This document shows positions 6,350 to 13,476 of a stretch of DNA of 27,411 bases, one piece after another; within the stretch, counting starts at the first letter, position 1; each line of letters opens with the position of its first letter. The position numbers and the translations under genes were made by a program. Origin of the DNA: a virus; the IMG/VR virus record IMGVR_UViG_3300042396_000149, positions 1 through 27,411 of that record, one strand, 5' to 3'. Under the pieces are notes generated by a model. It saw only the letters and a list, made by a program, of their open reading frames with translations. It was not told where the DNA came from and made no database searches.

Positions 6350-7210
6350 ATGATTGAGCAACGAACAGACGAATGGTTTGCGCTAAGACGCGGACGTGTA
6401 ACAGCATCAGCAGTGGGTGCCATACTTGGATTATCACCACACCAAAAACCAAAAGATGTCATGCGTGCGATGGTACGCGAATGGCACAATGCAGAAAAAG
6501 AATTTAAAGGTAACAGTGCTACAGAGTACGGCACGTTCCATGAAGACATGGCAAAACTAGACTTTCAAATGGAAACCGGAAGCAGTATTGAAGAAACAAG
6601 TTTTCATCCGTTTGACGTGTGGCTTGGTGCATCACCAGATGGATTTGTTGGTGATCATTTAATTGAGATCAAATGTCCATTTAGCTTGCGTAATGCAGAA
6701 AACCCAATGTTTAAAACGATTGCAGATCAACCACATTACTATGCTCAGATTCAAATTCAGTTGTTTGTGACACGCAGAAAAACGTGCATCTTTTACCAAT
6801 GGAGTCCGTTTGGATCATCAACCGAGATGGTGGAATACGATGATGCATGGATTAAAGAAAACCTGTCAAAACTGCTGGCGTTTTATGAAGAATACCTGTT
6901 GGAGCGTCATCACAACGCGGCTGTGCATTTAGCACTTAAGCACACGAATGTTGATGGCTTGGACGACAAGGTTAAGTATTACTTTGAACTCAAAGCGCAG
7001 ATTGCATCGCTTGAAGAATTAGCCAAAGCAACACTGCAAGAAATCATAGATGGCTGTGACAACAAAGATAGTGAAATTGATGGTCATAAGTTAACCAAAG
7101 TGGTTAAGAAAGGATCCGTAAGTTACGCCAAAGCAGTAAAAGAATTGCTACCTAATGCAGATTTAACGCCTTACATGGGTAAACCCACAGAGTATTGGTT
7201 ATTGTCATGA
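6350..7210 (+). CDS. YqaJ-type recombination exonuclease (lambda exonuclease fold)
   Basis: A 286-residue PD-(D/E)XK exonuclease expected to resect double-strand ends for annealing. The N-terminal RTDEWFALRRGRVTAS is the hallmark of YqaJ proteins. Catalytic residues: E59 in ATEYGTFHE, D97 in GASPDGFV, E106-x-K108 in LIEIKCP, and the Q-rich YAQIQIQL (131-138) on the following helix. The start at 6350 is preferred over 6326 because GAGGA precedes it at a normal distance. It overlaps the helicase start as ATGA at 7207, suggesting coupled synthesis. Confidence 0.92.
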   Translation: MIEQRTDEWFALRRGRVTASAVGAILGLSPHQKPKDVMRAMVREWHNAEKEFKGNSATEYGTFHEDMAKLDFQMETGSSIEETSFHPFDVWLGASPDGFVGDHLIEIKCPFSLRNAENPMFKTIADQPHYYAQIQIQLFVTRRKTCIFYQWSPFGSSTEMVEYDDAWIKENLSKLLAFYEEYLLERHHNAAVHLALKHTNVDGLDDKVKYYFELKAQIASLEELAKATLQEIIDGCDNKDSEIDGHKLTKVVKKGSVSYAKAVKELLPNADLTPYMGKPTEYWLLS

Positions 7211-8976
7211 AACAAAAAATGCGCCCATACCAACAATCAGCACACGATGAAGCGATTGCATGGGTACGCAAAAATGTGGAGTCCTGCGTTTTAGAATTAC
7301 CAACAGGCGCAGGTAAATCCATCATTGTTGCCGAAATTGCCAATACGCTGCATAAGGTAAGCAAAGGCAAACACGTTTTGTGTATTGTTCCAAGCAAAGA
7401 ATTGCTAGAACAAAATGCGGATAAGATCCGCGCAACAGGAAATGGCGTGTCATTGTTTTCTGCCAGCGTTGGTGAAACCTGTCTTGCCAATCCACTGGTG
7501 GTTGGCACACCTGTCAGCATCAAAAACCAGATTGACAGGTTTGGCAGTCAATTCTGTGCAGTCATTATTGACGAATGCCATCGAATCACACCTACGGTCA
7601 TTCATATTATTGAACAACTACAGGTATTGAATGAACGTCTGCGCGTCATTGGTTTGTCTGCCACACCGTACCGCATGAACACTGGCTACATTTACAAGTA
7701 CGATCAACGTGACGTGGCTTTAAATGAAAACAAAAGTCGTGATCCCTACTTTCACAAGTTGATATACAAGGTGACAGCACGCGACTTGATAAGCCAAGGT
7801 TATCTGTGTCCTCCTGTTGTCGGAGAGATTCACAGCGAACATTATGAAACGCGCGACATGCAACTAAACGGCATGGGTAAGTTTTCAAAGGAAGACGTTG
7901 ATCGTGCGTATCACGGAAAAGGTAGATTGACTTCCAAGATTGTTGCGGACGTGATTGCACAATCACAAAACCGACATGGCGTGATCTTGTTTGCTGCAAC
8001 AGTTCAGCACGCTGGTGAAATCATGGAGTCACTGCCACCAGAGCTGTCTGAAATTGTTACTGGATCCACACCTGCTGGTTTGCGTGAAATCATTTTGCTT
8101 AAGTTTAAAGCCAAGATTATTAAATACCTGGTAAACGTCGCTGTGCTTACCACAGGTTTTGACGCACCGCACTGCGACGTGATTGCACTTCTACGCGCCA
8201 CTGAGTCTGCATCACTTTTACAGCAGATGATTGGACGAGGTTTGCGTCTAAGCGACGGAAAAGAAGATTGCTTAGTTCTGGACTATGCAGAGAATATTGA
8301 CAGGCATTGCCCAGACGGTGACGTTTTTAATCCAGATATTAAGACGATCAACAGCGTAGATTTTGAAGGTGAGTATTTGATTGCGCGTTGCGAGAGATGC
8401 TCAACGCTAAATGAATTTAAACCACGCGACAACGATGCTGGATTTGGCATTGATGACAATGGTTATTTCTTAGACTTGCAAGGCAATCGAATTGTAACGG
8501 AGTATGGATTTTTCCCTGCGCATTATGGACGTGCTTGCCAGTCAGATTACTGCGACTATAAATGGAGCTGTAAACCGTGTCATGAATGTGGTGAAGGTAA
8601 CGACATCACGGCACGGTATTGCAGATCGTGCAAAGAGGAGTTAATTGATCCCAATGAAAAGTTAGTGCGTGAACATCGTAAACGCAAGAGTGATCCCTAC
8701 TTGATGCAAACCGATGATGTGCTAGACATGAAAATAAAACCAACAATCAGCAAAGCCGGTAACGAGTGTTTGCGAGTTGAATTCACCACACCTTGGCGCA
8801 CGTTTACAGTTTTCTTTATTCCCCAATTAGCACGGGGATACGGTAGTTTTATGGCTGTTACAAAAAAAGGAACAAAAATGCCCGAAACCGTCACTTATCA
8901 AAAAGTAGGCGATTTTTATAAAATATACAATTACAACGCGAGGCCTTTAAACGATGAAATTCCCCTCTTGGCTTAA
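7207..8976 (+). CDS. Superfamily 2 DEAD/DEAH-type helicase with zinc ribbon
   Basis: A 589-residue helicase of the phage/UvsW-RecG-like SF2 type. Motifs: RPYQQSAHDEAI Q-like segment (6-17), Walker A LPTGAGKS (31-38), Walker B DECH (122-125), motif III SATPYR (151-156), motif V near TTGFDAP and motif VI QQMIGRGLR around residue 340. The C-terminal third carries paired cysteines (CERC near 394; CKPCHECGEGN and YCRSCK around 457-478), likely one or two zinc ribbons. It may remodel forks or branched recombination intermediates made by the neighbouring Sak4-like protein and exonuclease. It overlaps the exonuclease by 4 nt and the next nuclease gene by 23 nt. Confidence 0.92.
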   Translation: MKQKMRPYQQSAHDEAIAWVRKNVESCVLELPTGAGKSIIVAEIANTLHKVSKGKHVLCIVPSKELLEQNADKIRATGNGVSLFSASVGETCLANPLVVGTPVSIKNQIDRFGSQFCAVIIDECHRITPTVIHIIEQLQVLNERLRVIGLSATPYRMNTGYIYKYDQRDVALNENKSRDPYFHKLIYKVTARDLISQGYLCPPVVGEIHSEHYETRDMQLNGMGKFSKEDVDRAYHGKGRLTSKIVADVIAQSQNRHGVILFAATVQHAGEIMESLPPELSEIVTGSTPAGLREIILLKFKAKIIKYLVNVAVLTTGFDAPHCDVIALLRATESASLLQQMIGRGLRLSDGKEDCLVLDYAENIDRHCPDGDVFNPDIKTINSVDFEGEYLIARCERCSTLNEFKPRDNDAGFGIDDNGYFLDLQGNRIVTEYGFFPAHYGRACQSDYCDYKWSCKPCHECGEGNDITARYCRSCKEELIDPNEKLVREHRKRKSDPYLMQTDDVLDMKIKPTISKAGNECLRVEFTTPWRTFTVFFIPQLARGYGSFMAVTKKGTKMPETVTYQKVGDFYKIYNYNARPLNDEIPLLA

Positions 8977-9352
8977 AGTTTACGGTGACACTTCGTATCG
9001 TGGTGAATGCCCAAGCGAAACGCTTGAAGCAATTACATTCTTTGCGCAACTGCGACGTGAATACCCAGATACCTATGGATTAATTGCCACGCACATCAGA
9101 AACGAAGGCAAGCGATCATGGGAGCAGGTAGCACGACAGAAAGCAGAAGGGATGACCAAAGGCGCACCAGACATTATTATTCCCACCAGGCGAGCATTTG
9201 TATGCGAGATGAAACGACGCGATCATACGAAGTCAAAATGGCAACCGATGCAGCTCGAATACCTCAAATCCGCACACGATGCCGGAGCGTTTGTTTGCGT
9301 CGCACTGGGATATGACGCGGCTTACAGCGCATTCCTAGATTCTATTGTTTAA
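8954..9352 (+). CDS. VRR-NUC domain nuclease
   Basis: A 132-residue PD-(D/E)XK nuclease of the VRR-NUC family. Catalytic signature: D73 in KGAPDIIIP and E85-x-K87 in AFVCEMKRRD, then Q97/Q100 in WQPMQLEYL. The N-terminal E22 in CPSETLEAITFFAQL corresponds to the usual first helix. Stand-alone VRR-NUC proteins in phages are likely structure-specific or junction nucleases. It starts 23 nt inside the helicase gene and closes the recombination module; the next promoter begins just after its stop. Confidence 0.88.
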   Translation: MKFPSWLKVYGDTSYRGECPSETLEAITFFAQLRREYPDTYGLIATHIRNEGKRSWEQVARQKAEGMTKGAPDIIIPTRRAFVCEMKRRDHTKSKWQPMQLEYLKSAHDAGAFVCVALGYDAAYSAFLDSIV

Positions 9353-9354
9353 AA

Positions 9355-9396
9355 TATAAAAAAATATGTTTACTTAGTGAACAGGTATGCTATTAT
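9355..9396 (+). promoter_or_regulatory. Rightward promoter P2, copy of the P1 architecture
   Basis: Positions 9355-9370 repeat exactly the 16 nt at 4929-4944. -35 TTTACT is at 9369-9374 and -10 TATTAT at 9391-9396, spacing 16 as in P1, and the spacer shares AACAG at the same offset. It should start transcription of the small-gene run. Confidence 0.65.
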
Positions 9397-9451
9397 TTAA
9401 CCACGCTTTCAAGAAGGCGAAACAATAATAAAACTAACCGGAGTAAAGATT

Positions 9452-9589
9452 ATGAAAGCATTTAAATTAGACGGCATCATTGGAACTGTTGATCAATTTG
9501 GTTTTGTTCAATGGGGTGGAATTGGTTGTCACTTAGCAAGTTTGACAGACAACTGCGCGTTAAAAATTGCAGCATTAAAAGCAAAATAA
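9452..9589 (+). CDS. Small hypothetical protein (45 aa)
   Basis: Begins MKAFKLDGIIGTVDQFGFVQ and ends in Lys-rich KIAALKAK. GGAG lies 9 nt before the ATG. It is the first gene after P2 and has a well-formed start region, which is nearly repeated before the next gene. No family recognised. It is isolated from the next gene by a strong hairpin. Confidence 0.65.
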   Translation: MKAFKLDGIIGTVDQFGFVQWGGIGCHLASLTDNCALKIAALKAK

Positions 9590-9599
9590 ATAACAAAAA

Positions 9600-9625
9600 A
9601 ACTGGGCGTAAACATGCGCCCAGTT
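9600..9625 (-). terminator. Strong hairpin with T-run on the minus strand
   Basis: AACTGGGCG (9600-9608) and CGCCCAGTT (9617-9625) form a perfect 9-bp stem with an 8-nt loop. On the minus strand it runs directly into a T-run; on the plus strand the nearest T-run (TTTTT) starts about 10 nt later. It looks like a terminator oriented against the genes, or a two-way barrier. Confidence 0.55.
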
Positions 9626-9651
9626 CGCTCAACTTTTTAGGAGTAAATATT

Positions 9652-9906
9652 ATGAAAAAATTTAAAGTAGCAATAACCAACCTAGGCGGTTGGAATCATT
9701 TAGGTGCAGTTTGCACAAAAGGAGAATTTATCTCTAACGGTTTAATTGGTGGAAGTGATTTCATTGCTTCTAAACGCGCTGATGCAAACCAAAAAGCACA
9801 GGATTGTGCTGACTGGGCATCGCAGTTTGATGACCAAATCGGCACAGCATTCTTAGTGTGCCGCAAAACACCTCGTAAGGGGTGGGTTGTTGTGGCTCAA
9901 TTTTAG
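9652..9906 (+). CDS. Small hypothetical protein (84 aa)
   Basis: MKKFKVAITNLGGWNHLGAVCTK at the N-terminus; predicted mixed alpha/beta with one Ala/Asp-rich helix (KRADANQKAQDCADWASQF) and a hydrophobic strand at the end (GWVVVAQF). Three cysteines, no metal-site spacing. AGGAG lies 9 nt before the ATG in a leader almost identical to that of the preceding gene. A longer reading from 9511 is rejected because it crosses the hairpin and lacks a Shine-Dalgarno. Function unknown. Confidence 0.7.
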   Translation: MKKFKVAITNLGGWNHLGAVCTKGEFISNGLIGGSDFIASKRADANQKAQDCADWASQFDDQIGTAFLVCRKTPRKGWVVVAQF

Positions 9907-9916
9907 GAGGTGTGTT

Positions 9917-10222
9917 ATGTATGAACAAATCACTTTCCAAATTGTCACGCATGACAATTATGAATTGACCGCTGAGGTCAAAGTGTTAATAACTGGTAGC
10001 TTTAGAGAAGCTACATTTCATCACGAAGCTGAGGATGAAAGAGAAATTGACATTGAAAACATTGCCATCTTTGATGAAGATGGTGATCCAGTTAATAAGC
10101 CATCACAAAGATTACTTCAAATTGTCGAAGAACATATCGACGACAATTTTATTGAGATTTATCGTGGTGCTACCACCATTGATAATTTCCACTCAGATTA
10201 CAAATTGCGTGATCTGATTTAA
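9917..10222 (+). CDS. Acidic hypothetical protein (101 aa)
   Basis: Strong Shine-Dalgarno AGGAGG (9905-9910) overlaps the previous stop codon and lies 6 nt before the ATG. The protein is markedly acidic (EAEDEREIDIENIAIFDEDGD) and looks like a small beta-rich fold. No family recognised. A hairpin with seven T residues follows, so it ends a transcription unit or an attenuated segment. Confidence 0.75.
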   Translation: MYEQITFQIVTHDNYELTAEVKVLITGSFREATFHHEAEDEREIDIENIAIFDEDGDPVNKPSQRLLQIVEEHIDDNFIEIYRGATTIDNFHSDYKLRDLI

Positions 10223-10238
10223 CGAATACTCCTACTCT

Positions 10239-10262
10239 AGCCGCACACGCGGTGCTTTTTTT
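10239..10262 (+). terminator. Rho-independent terminator
   Basis: CCGC (10241-10244) and GCGG (10249-10252) with loop ACAC, then seven T residues at 10256-10262. Short GC stem plus T-run in the right orientation after the acidic protein gene. The following genes have no obvious promoter, so it may be partial. Confidence 0.55.
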
Positions 10263-10273
10263 GAGATACTAAG

Positions 10274-10420
10274 ATGATAGACTTTATAAAATTCCTAGAC
10301 GACTCGGATGTCGCCTATTTGGTTATGCTTGCGCTTTTTTTAGCGATGGCAAAATTGCATTCCAAAGCAATGGAAGAAAACACACGTTTACGCAAATTAC
10401 TTAAGAGAGCAATGAGATGA
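10274..10420 (+). CDS. Small single-span membrane protein (48 aa)
   Basis: One transmembrane segment (AYLVMLALFLAMA) is followed by a charged tail likely to coil (HSKAMEENTRLRKLLKRAMR). Shine-Dalgarno is weak. Its stop overlaps the next start as ATGA, which supports the frame. Such proteins can act in lysis or membrane remodelling, but nothing here shows that. Confidence 0.55.
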   Translation: MIDFIKFLDDSDVAYLVMLALFLAMAKLHSKAMEENTRLRKLLKRAMR

Positions 10421-10635
10421 TTAATCCAGTACAACAAATGATTGCTGAGGCAATCAACTCAAAAGATCCAGCACACAATGTTGCGCTGGTTTGCACGGAG
10501 ATCGTGCGTGGTTTAAGTTTCATTGCTAATGCCATTCCAGACAAGGAAGAACAGGAAGCGTTTATTGAAACAGTCAGCAAGCAAATCCATGCTGAACTTG
10601 AAATCCTACAACAAACAACACAATTCGAGGCATAA
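10417..10635 (+). CDS. Small helical hypothetical protein (72 aa)
   Basis: MINPVQQMIAEAINSKDPAH start, mostly alpha-helical, acidic C-terminal half (IPDKEEQEAFIETVSKQIHAEL). It overlaps the previous gene by ATGA and is preceded by GAGAG. No family recognised. Confidence 0.65.
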   Translation: MINPVQQMIAEAINSKDPAHNVALVCTEIVRGLSFIANAIPDKEEQEAFIETVSKQIHAELEILQQTTQFEA

Positions 10636-10639
10636 GACG

Positions 10640-10888
10640 ATGAGCGCAACTCTTTTATTAACTTTGAGCTTTTTAACTGTTGATACCACAATCGACAAGA
10701 AAGGACGTACAACGCAAGTTGAACGTATTGCCTACACTACAACGGCAATTCCATATGACACGCGCCAAGCATGTGCTAATGCGCAACAGGAATGGCAGTT
10801 TGCTGTTGGTGCTTACCAAATGTCAAAACGCCCAACTCGGATTATCACTGCTGTCTGCAATGACAGCGCAACGGGAGTGGTAGAATGA
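10640..10888 (+). CDS. Putative exported small protein with two cysteines (82 aa)
   Basis: Starts MSATLLLTLSFLTVDTTIDK, a hydrophobic segment that could be a short signal or anchor, then a soluble region with two Cys about 28 residues apart (RQACANAQQEW and ITAVCND). A longer reading from 10523 lies in another frame over the previous gene and is rejected. The product resembles that of 14095-14295 in layout. It overlaps the next gene by ATGA. Function unknown; export is inferred. Confidence 0.6.
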   Translation: MSATLLLTLSFLTVDTTIDKKGRTTQVERIAYTTTAIPYDTRQACANAQQEWQFAVGAYQMSKRPTRIITAVCNDSATGVVE

Positions 10889-11310
10889 GCTTACTAACTG
10901 AAAAACAAATTGTCGAAATTATTGGCATGGCAACTCAGCAGGATGAGTTTGCTGGAATTCTGAAGTTAAAATTTGATAACTGGAATGAAAATCAACAAGA
11001 TCAATTTGAACCCAACTGGGATGAAATACCGGAAGAAGTGGTTGAAGTTCAAATGAAAATAGACTGGTTGAGACCAGACACCGGAGATTATTACGAAGAA
11101 CCGTTCTTTATTAAAATTTATAAACGCCCGTTACGCGCTCATACTCATGCGCAAATCATGATGAAATACGCTGAGGTTGCGGCTCGGAGGATTGATCCTT
11201 GGACGGAGTTTGAAGTCTTTATGATTGATGATCAAGAATGGGTTTCTAATAACGGTCCTTTGTATTTTATTGACAACTGTCAATATCGCCATATTGGGGA
11301 AACAAAATGA
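10885..11310 (+). CDS. Acidic hypothetical protein (141 aa)
   Basis: A Trp- and acid-rich protein (KFDNWNENQQDQFEPNWDEI) with a central basic segment (FIKIYKRPLRAHTHAQIMMKY). Both ends are held by ATGA overlaps with neighbours, so the frame is secure. No recognisable family or motif. Confidence 0.7.
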   Translation: MSLLTEKQIVEIIGMATQQDEFAGILKLKFDNWNENQQDQFEPNWDEIPEEVVEVQMKIDWLRPDTGDYYEEPFFIKIYKRPLRAHTHAQIMMKYAEVAARRIDPWTEFEVFMIDDQEWVSNNGPLYFIDNCQYRHIGETK

Positions 11311-11507
11311 AAAACGATTTAATTTGGGTGGCTATTTGTTCATTCTTAATAGGTGCATTGCTTTGCTTTATTACAATAGCAGCAACACACAGACACTACC
11401 ATGAAATCATTAAGACAAACATCGGTGAGTTCATGTTACGAGACAGCAAACTATACGGGGTGTATGAGCTAAGTCGAGATAATCAAGGGAACATGGTGGC
11501 GAGATGA
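11307..11507 (+). CDS. Small membrane protein (66 aa)
   Basis: An N-terminal transmembrane segment (DLIWVAICSFLIGALLCFIT) is followed by a soluble tail of ~40 residues. ATGA overlaps at both ends. It may be an inner-membrane anchor or part of lysis or exclusion functions; no evidence decides. Confidence 0.65.
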   Translation: MKNDLIWVAICSFLIGALLCFITIAATHRHYHEIIKTNIGEFMLRDSKLYGVYELSRDNQGNMVAR

Positions 11508-11662
11508 AACAAATAGCATTAGAAGAACATTTGCTTAATCGTCTTAACGATCTTAAAAAAGAACGTAAAAGCCTGAAGCGTCAAAAACTGCGCAGCATTA
11601 AAGAAACCATTGATATTCAATTTATATTGACAAAATTTAGAGAGGAACGTAAACATGGCTGA
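11504..11662 (+). CDS. Small basic coiled-coil protein (52 aa)
   Basis: Highly charged, Lys/Arg/Glu-rich (HLLNRLNDLKKERKSLKRQK), probably one long helix. ATGA overlap at the start; the end overlaps the next ATG by 8 nt. Could bind nucleic acid or a partner; unknown. Confidence 0.6.
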   Translation: MKQIALEEHLLNRLNDLKKERKSLKRQKLRSIKETIDIQFILTKFREERKHG

Positions 11663-11732
11663 ATTAATTTTTTGGACAGGCATTGTGGTTATGATCGTCT
11701 GTTTTCTGGTGGAGTACGCTGATGGGAATTGA
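11655..11732 (+). CDS. Membrane microprotein (25 aa)
   Basis: MAELIFWTGIVVMIVCFLVE, essentially one transmembrane helix, preceded by GAGAGGAA about 8 nt upstream of the ATG. It overlaps both neighbours. Kept because of the Shine-Dalgarno and the overlap chain, but short length limits confidence. Confidence 0.45.
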   Translation: MAELIFWTGIVVMIVCFLVEYADGN

Positions 11733-11799
11733 TGACGCAGCGGCACTTATTTTCTTTGTTTTGGGATTAATCTTGGCGGGAATATGGATATACCATTAG
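11722..11799 (+). CDS. Second membrane microprotein (25 aa)
   Basis: MGIDDAAALIFFVLGLILAG then IWIYH; again a single hydrophobic helix, with GGTGGAG upstream (11709-11715). It overlaps the preceding microprotein by 11 nt and the following gene by 16 nt, so the three starts are interleaved in different frames. Confidence 0.45.
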   Translation: MGIDDAAALIFFVLGLILAGIWIYH

Positions 11800-11942
11800 T
11801 AAAACCGATTGAAGCATTAACGCCAGTACAGAGTGAATGCAAGCACGATCACTGGCGTATTTACCAAAGTCGCGGTTATAGAGAATGCGACAAGTGCAAA
11901 CTACAACGACCAATCTTTAATGTTGTGAAGCATCAACGATGA
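11784..11942 (+). CDS. Small zinc-ribbon-like protein (52 aa)
   Basis: Contains CKHDHW and, 11 residues on, RECDKCK, a Cys/His pattern compatible with a single zinc site. GGCGGGAA precedes the ATG. It ends in ATGA overlap with the next gene. Such mini zinc proteins are common in phage early regions; function unknown. Confidence 0.6.
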   Translation: MDIPLVKPIEALTPVQSECKHDHWRIYQSRGYRECDKCKLQRPIFNVVKHQR

Positions 11943-12199
11943 ACATTAGTCAGATATTTATCAACCTGTCGCCATTCTTGCGCGACAAGTTTACAAGTGA
12001 AGTATTCACCTTGGGATTGGTGCATGAGTTGAATCAAAAACAATTTGAAGTACGTTGCAAGCGACTTATTCGCCAGCACAATGGTGAAACCAGAAAATTA
12101 TACAAGGCTCTTTCTAGGCTAAATGCAGCAGAAAGATTAAGATTTTTTGACGTAGTAAGTGGGGTAGATGATGGATCACAAAGAGTTGCAGATTATTAA
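11939..12199 (+). CDS. Hypothetical helical protein (86 aa)
   Basis: Helical and basic in the middle (RCKRLIRQHNGETRKLYKAL), otherwise featureless. Starts by ATGA overlap; its 3' end overlaps the next gene by 32 nt in another frame. No family recognised. Confidence 0.6.
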   Translation: MNISQIFINLSPFLRDKFTSEVFTLGLVHELNQKQFEVRCKRLIRQHNGETRKLYKALSRLNAAERLRFFDVVSGVDDGSQRVADY

Positions 12200-12740
12200 G
12201 CAGATTGTGCGATACAGTGCAAAAACTGGAAATTTTTATCGTGGTGAATCTGATTCGCCAGCTAAGTTTACAAATAAAAACAAGCACGCAACAATTTCAT
12301 TTCGGAGAGGTGAAATTAATTGCACTTATCCAGCATGGAAAATTGCGATTTACATGTCGCATGGTTATTGGCCAGACGATGGTGATACTTGTGAATATGT
12401 CGATAGCAATCTAAATAATTTGAGTTTGAGCAATCTGCGCGTTATCCATTTTAATGATGACGAAACAACGGTGATGGATTACTGCATTGATAACCAGCTT
12501 GAGTATCGATATGTGTCACTAAAAATGCGCAAAGAAAAAAGGATCAGAAGAAATGTTGGTGGGATGTCGTACTGGTTTTATAAAAAAGAAGACTTTGAAC
12601 GCCAGTGCCGCAGTTTAAAAAAGATAGATGTTGAACAGGTAAAAAAACCAAGTATTGGCAGACGCAAAAACCAGCACTTTAGAGAATTTTTAAAAACACA
12701 CATGATTGTGCCAAAACGGTGGGAGATGACTTTATGTTAA
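12168..12740 (+). CDS. HNH-like protein with substituted active-site residues (190 aa)
   Basis: The segment PAWKIAIYMSHGYWPDDGDT then EYVDSNLNNLSLSNLR (about 55-91) follows the layout of phage HNH endonucleases of the A-H-R-x-A...DHxNxxxxDNRxxNLR type. The first His is replaced by Trp57 and the DH pair by Glu76-Tyr77, while the terminal N..NLR remains. It may therefore be a DNA-binding relic or a recruited non-nuclease. The C-terminus is basic (KKPSIGRRKNQHFREFLKTH). An in-frame ATG also occurs at 12171. Not a confident nuclease. Confidence 0.55.
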   Translation: MMDHKELQIIKQIVRYSAKTGNFYRGESDSPAKFTNKNKHATISFRRGEINCTYPAWKIAIYMSHGYWPDDGDTCEYVDSNLNNLSLSNLRVIHFNDDETTVMDYCIDNQLEYRYVSLKMRKEKRIRRNVGGMSYWFYKKEDFERQCRSLKKIDVEQVKKPSIGRRKNQHFREFLKTHMIVPKRWEMTLC

Positions 12741-13336
12741 AAATAGATCAAAAGATTGTTGGCTATAAAGTAGTCAACAAAGAAGAAGAAAAAGTAGTGT
12801 TTGAGATGATACACGAGAATTTTCCTCGACCACCGCATTTGACAGGTACAACGTATAAGATTAAGACACCGCAGAGTGAACACGCTTTGTATATCACTAT
12901 CAATGATATGGTGCTTAACGGTGACGAGCGTCATCCTTATGAAATGTTCATTAATTCCAAAAATATGGAGCATTTCCAATGGGTACTTGCATTAACTCGC
13001 TTAGTGTCGGCTGTTTGGCGCAAAGGTGGTGACTCTACTTTCCTTGTAGAAGAACTCAAGAATGTCTTTGACCCGAAAGGTGGTTATTACAAAAAAGGTG
13101 GTGTGTATATGCCATCGCTAGTGGCTGAGATTGGTAGCGTAATTGAACAGCATTTAATAGCAACTGGTGTTATTAAAGTTAAGGTGGACGCGCATCAACA
13201 AGCATATCTTGAAGCTAAGAAAGAAGAAGCTAAAGGTGTTGAGATGCAACTCTGCACTAAATGTAATGTCAAAGCATTAATTCTTATGGACGGGTGCATG
13301 ACGTGTACTAATTGCGGGGAATCAAAATGCCAATGA
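12734..13336 (+). CDS. Stand-alone TSCPD/NrdJb-like protein with zinc ribbon
   Basis: A 200-residue protein that resembles the C-terminal part of adenosylcobalamin-dependent (class II) ribonucleotide reductase. FPRPPHLTGTTYKIKT and HALYITINDMVLNGDERHPY are TSCPD-like (residues 30-70). The end has C174-x2-C177, C188, C191, C194 and C199 ([13 protein letters not shown]), as in class II reductase tails. Size matches NrdJb of split reductases. No catalytic NrdJ/NrdA subunit is in the window. GGGAG 8 nt before 12734 sets the start, rather than 12719. It neighbours dUTPase, consistent with nucleotide metabolism. It may act on a host reductase; that is inference. Confidence 0.7.
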   Translation: MLKIDQKIVGYKVVNKEEEKVVFEMIHENFPRPPHLTGTTYKIKTPQSEHALYITINDMVLNGDERHPYEMFINSKNMEHFQWVLALTRLVSAVWRKGGDSTFLVEELKNVFDPKGGYYKKGGVYMPSLVAEIGSVIEQHLIATGVIKVKVDAHQQAYLEAKKEEAKGVEMQLCTKCNVKALILMDGCMTCTNCGESKCQ

Positions 13337-13476
13337 CTAAATGTGGTAAGTTTTATTACTATGGTAGGAAGTCACGGGCAAGGATGATGGATGATTTAAA
13401 CCTGCGGTACGACATAGATAAAGACCACGTAAGAAATTATTTAAAACACTTTTGGAAGAAACAAAATGAAAATTGA
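13327..13476 (+). CDS. Small basic hypothetical protein (49 aa)
   Basis: Tyr- and Arg-rich ([19 protein letters not shown]), one probable amphipathic helix at the end. GGGGA precedes the ATG by 6 nt. It overlaps the genes on both sides by about 10 nt, which supports translation. Unknown function. Confidence 0.5.
   Translation: MPMTKCGKFYYYGRKSRARMMDDLNLRYDIDKDHVRNYLKHFWKKQNEN

Noticed and set aside
10523-10639. N-terminal extension of the 82-aa protein
   Set aside because: Lies wholly within the preceding gene in another frame; Shine-Dalgarno-like purines and gene spacing support 10640.
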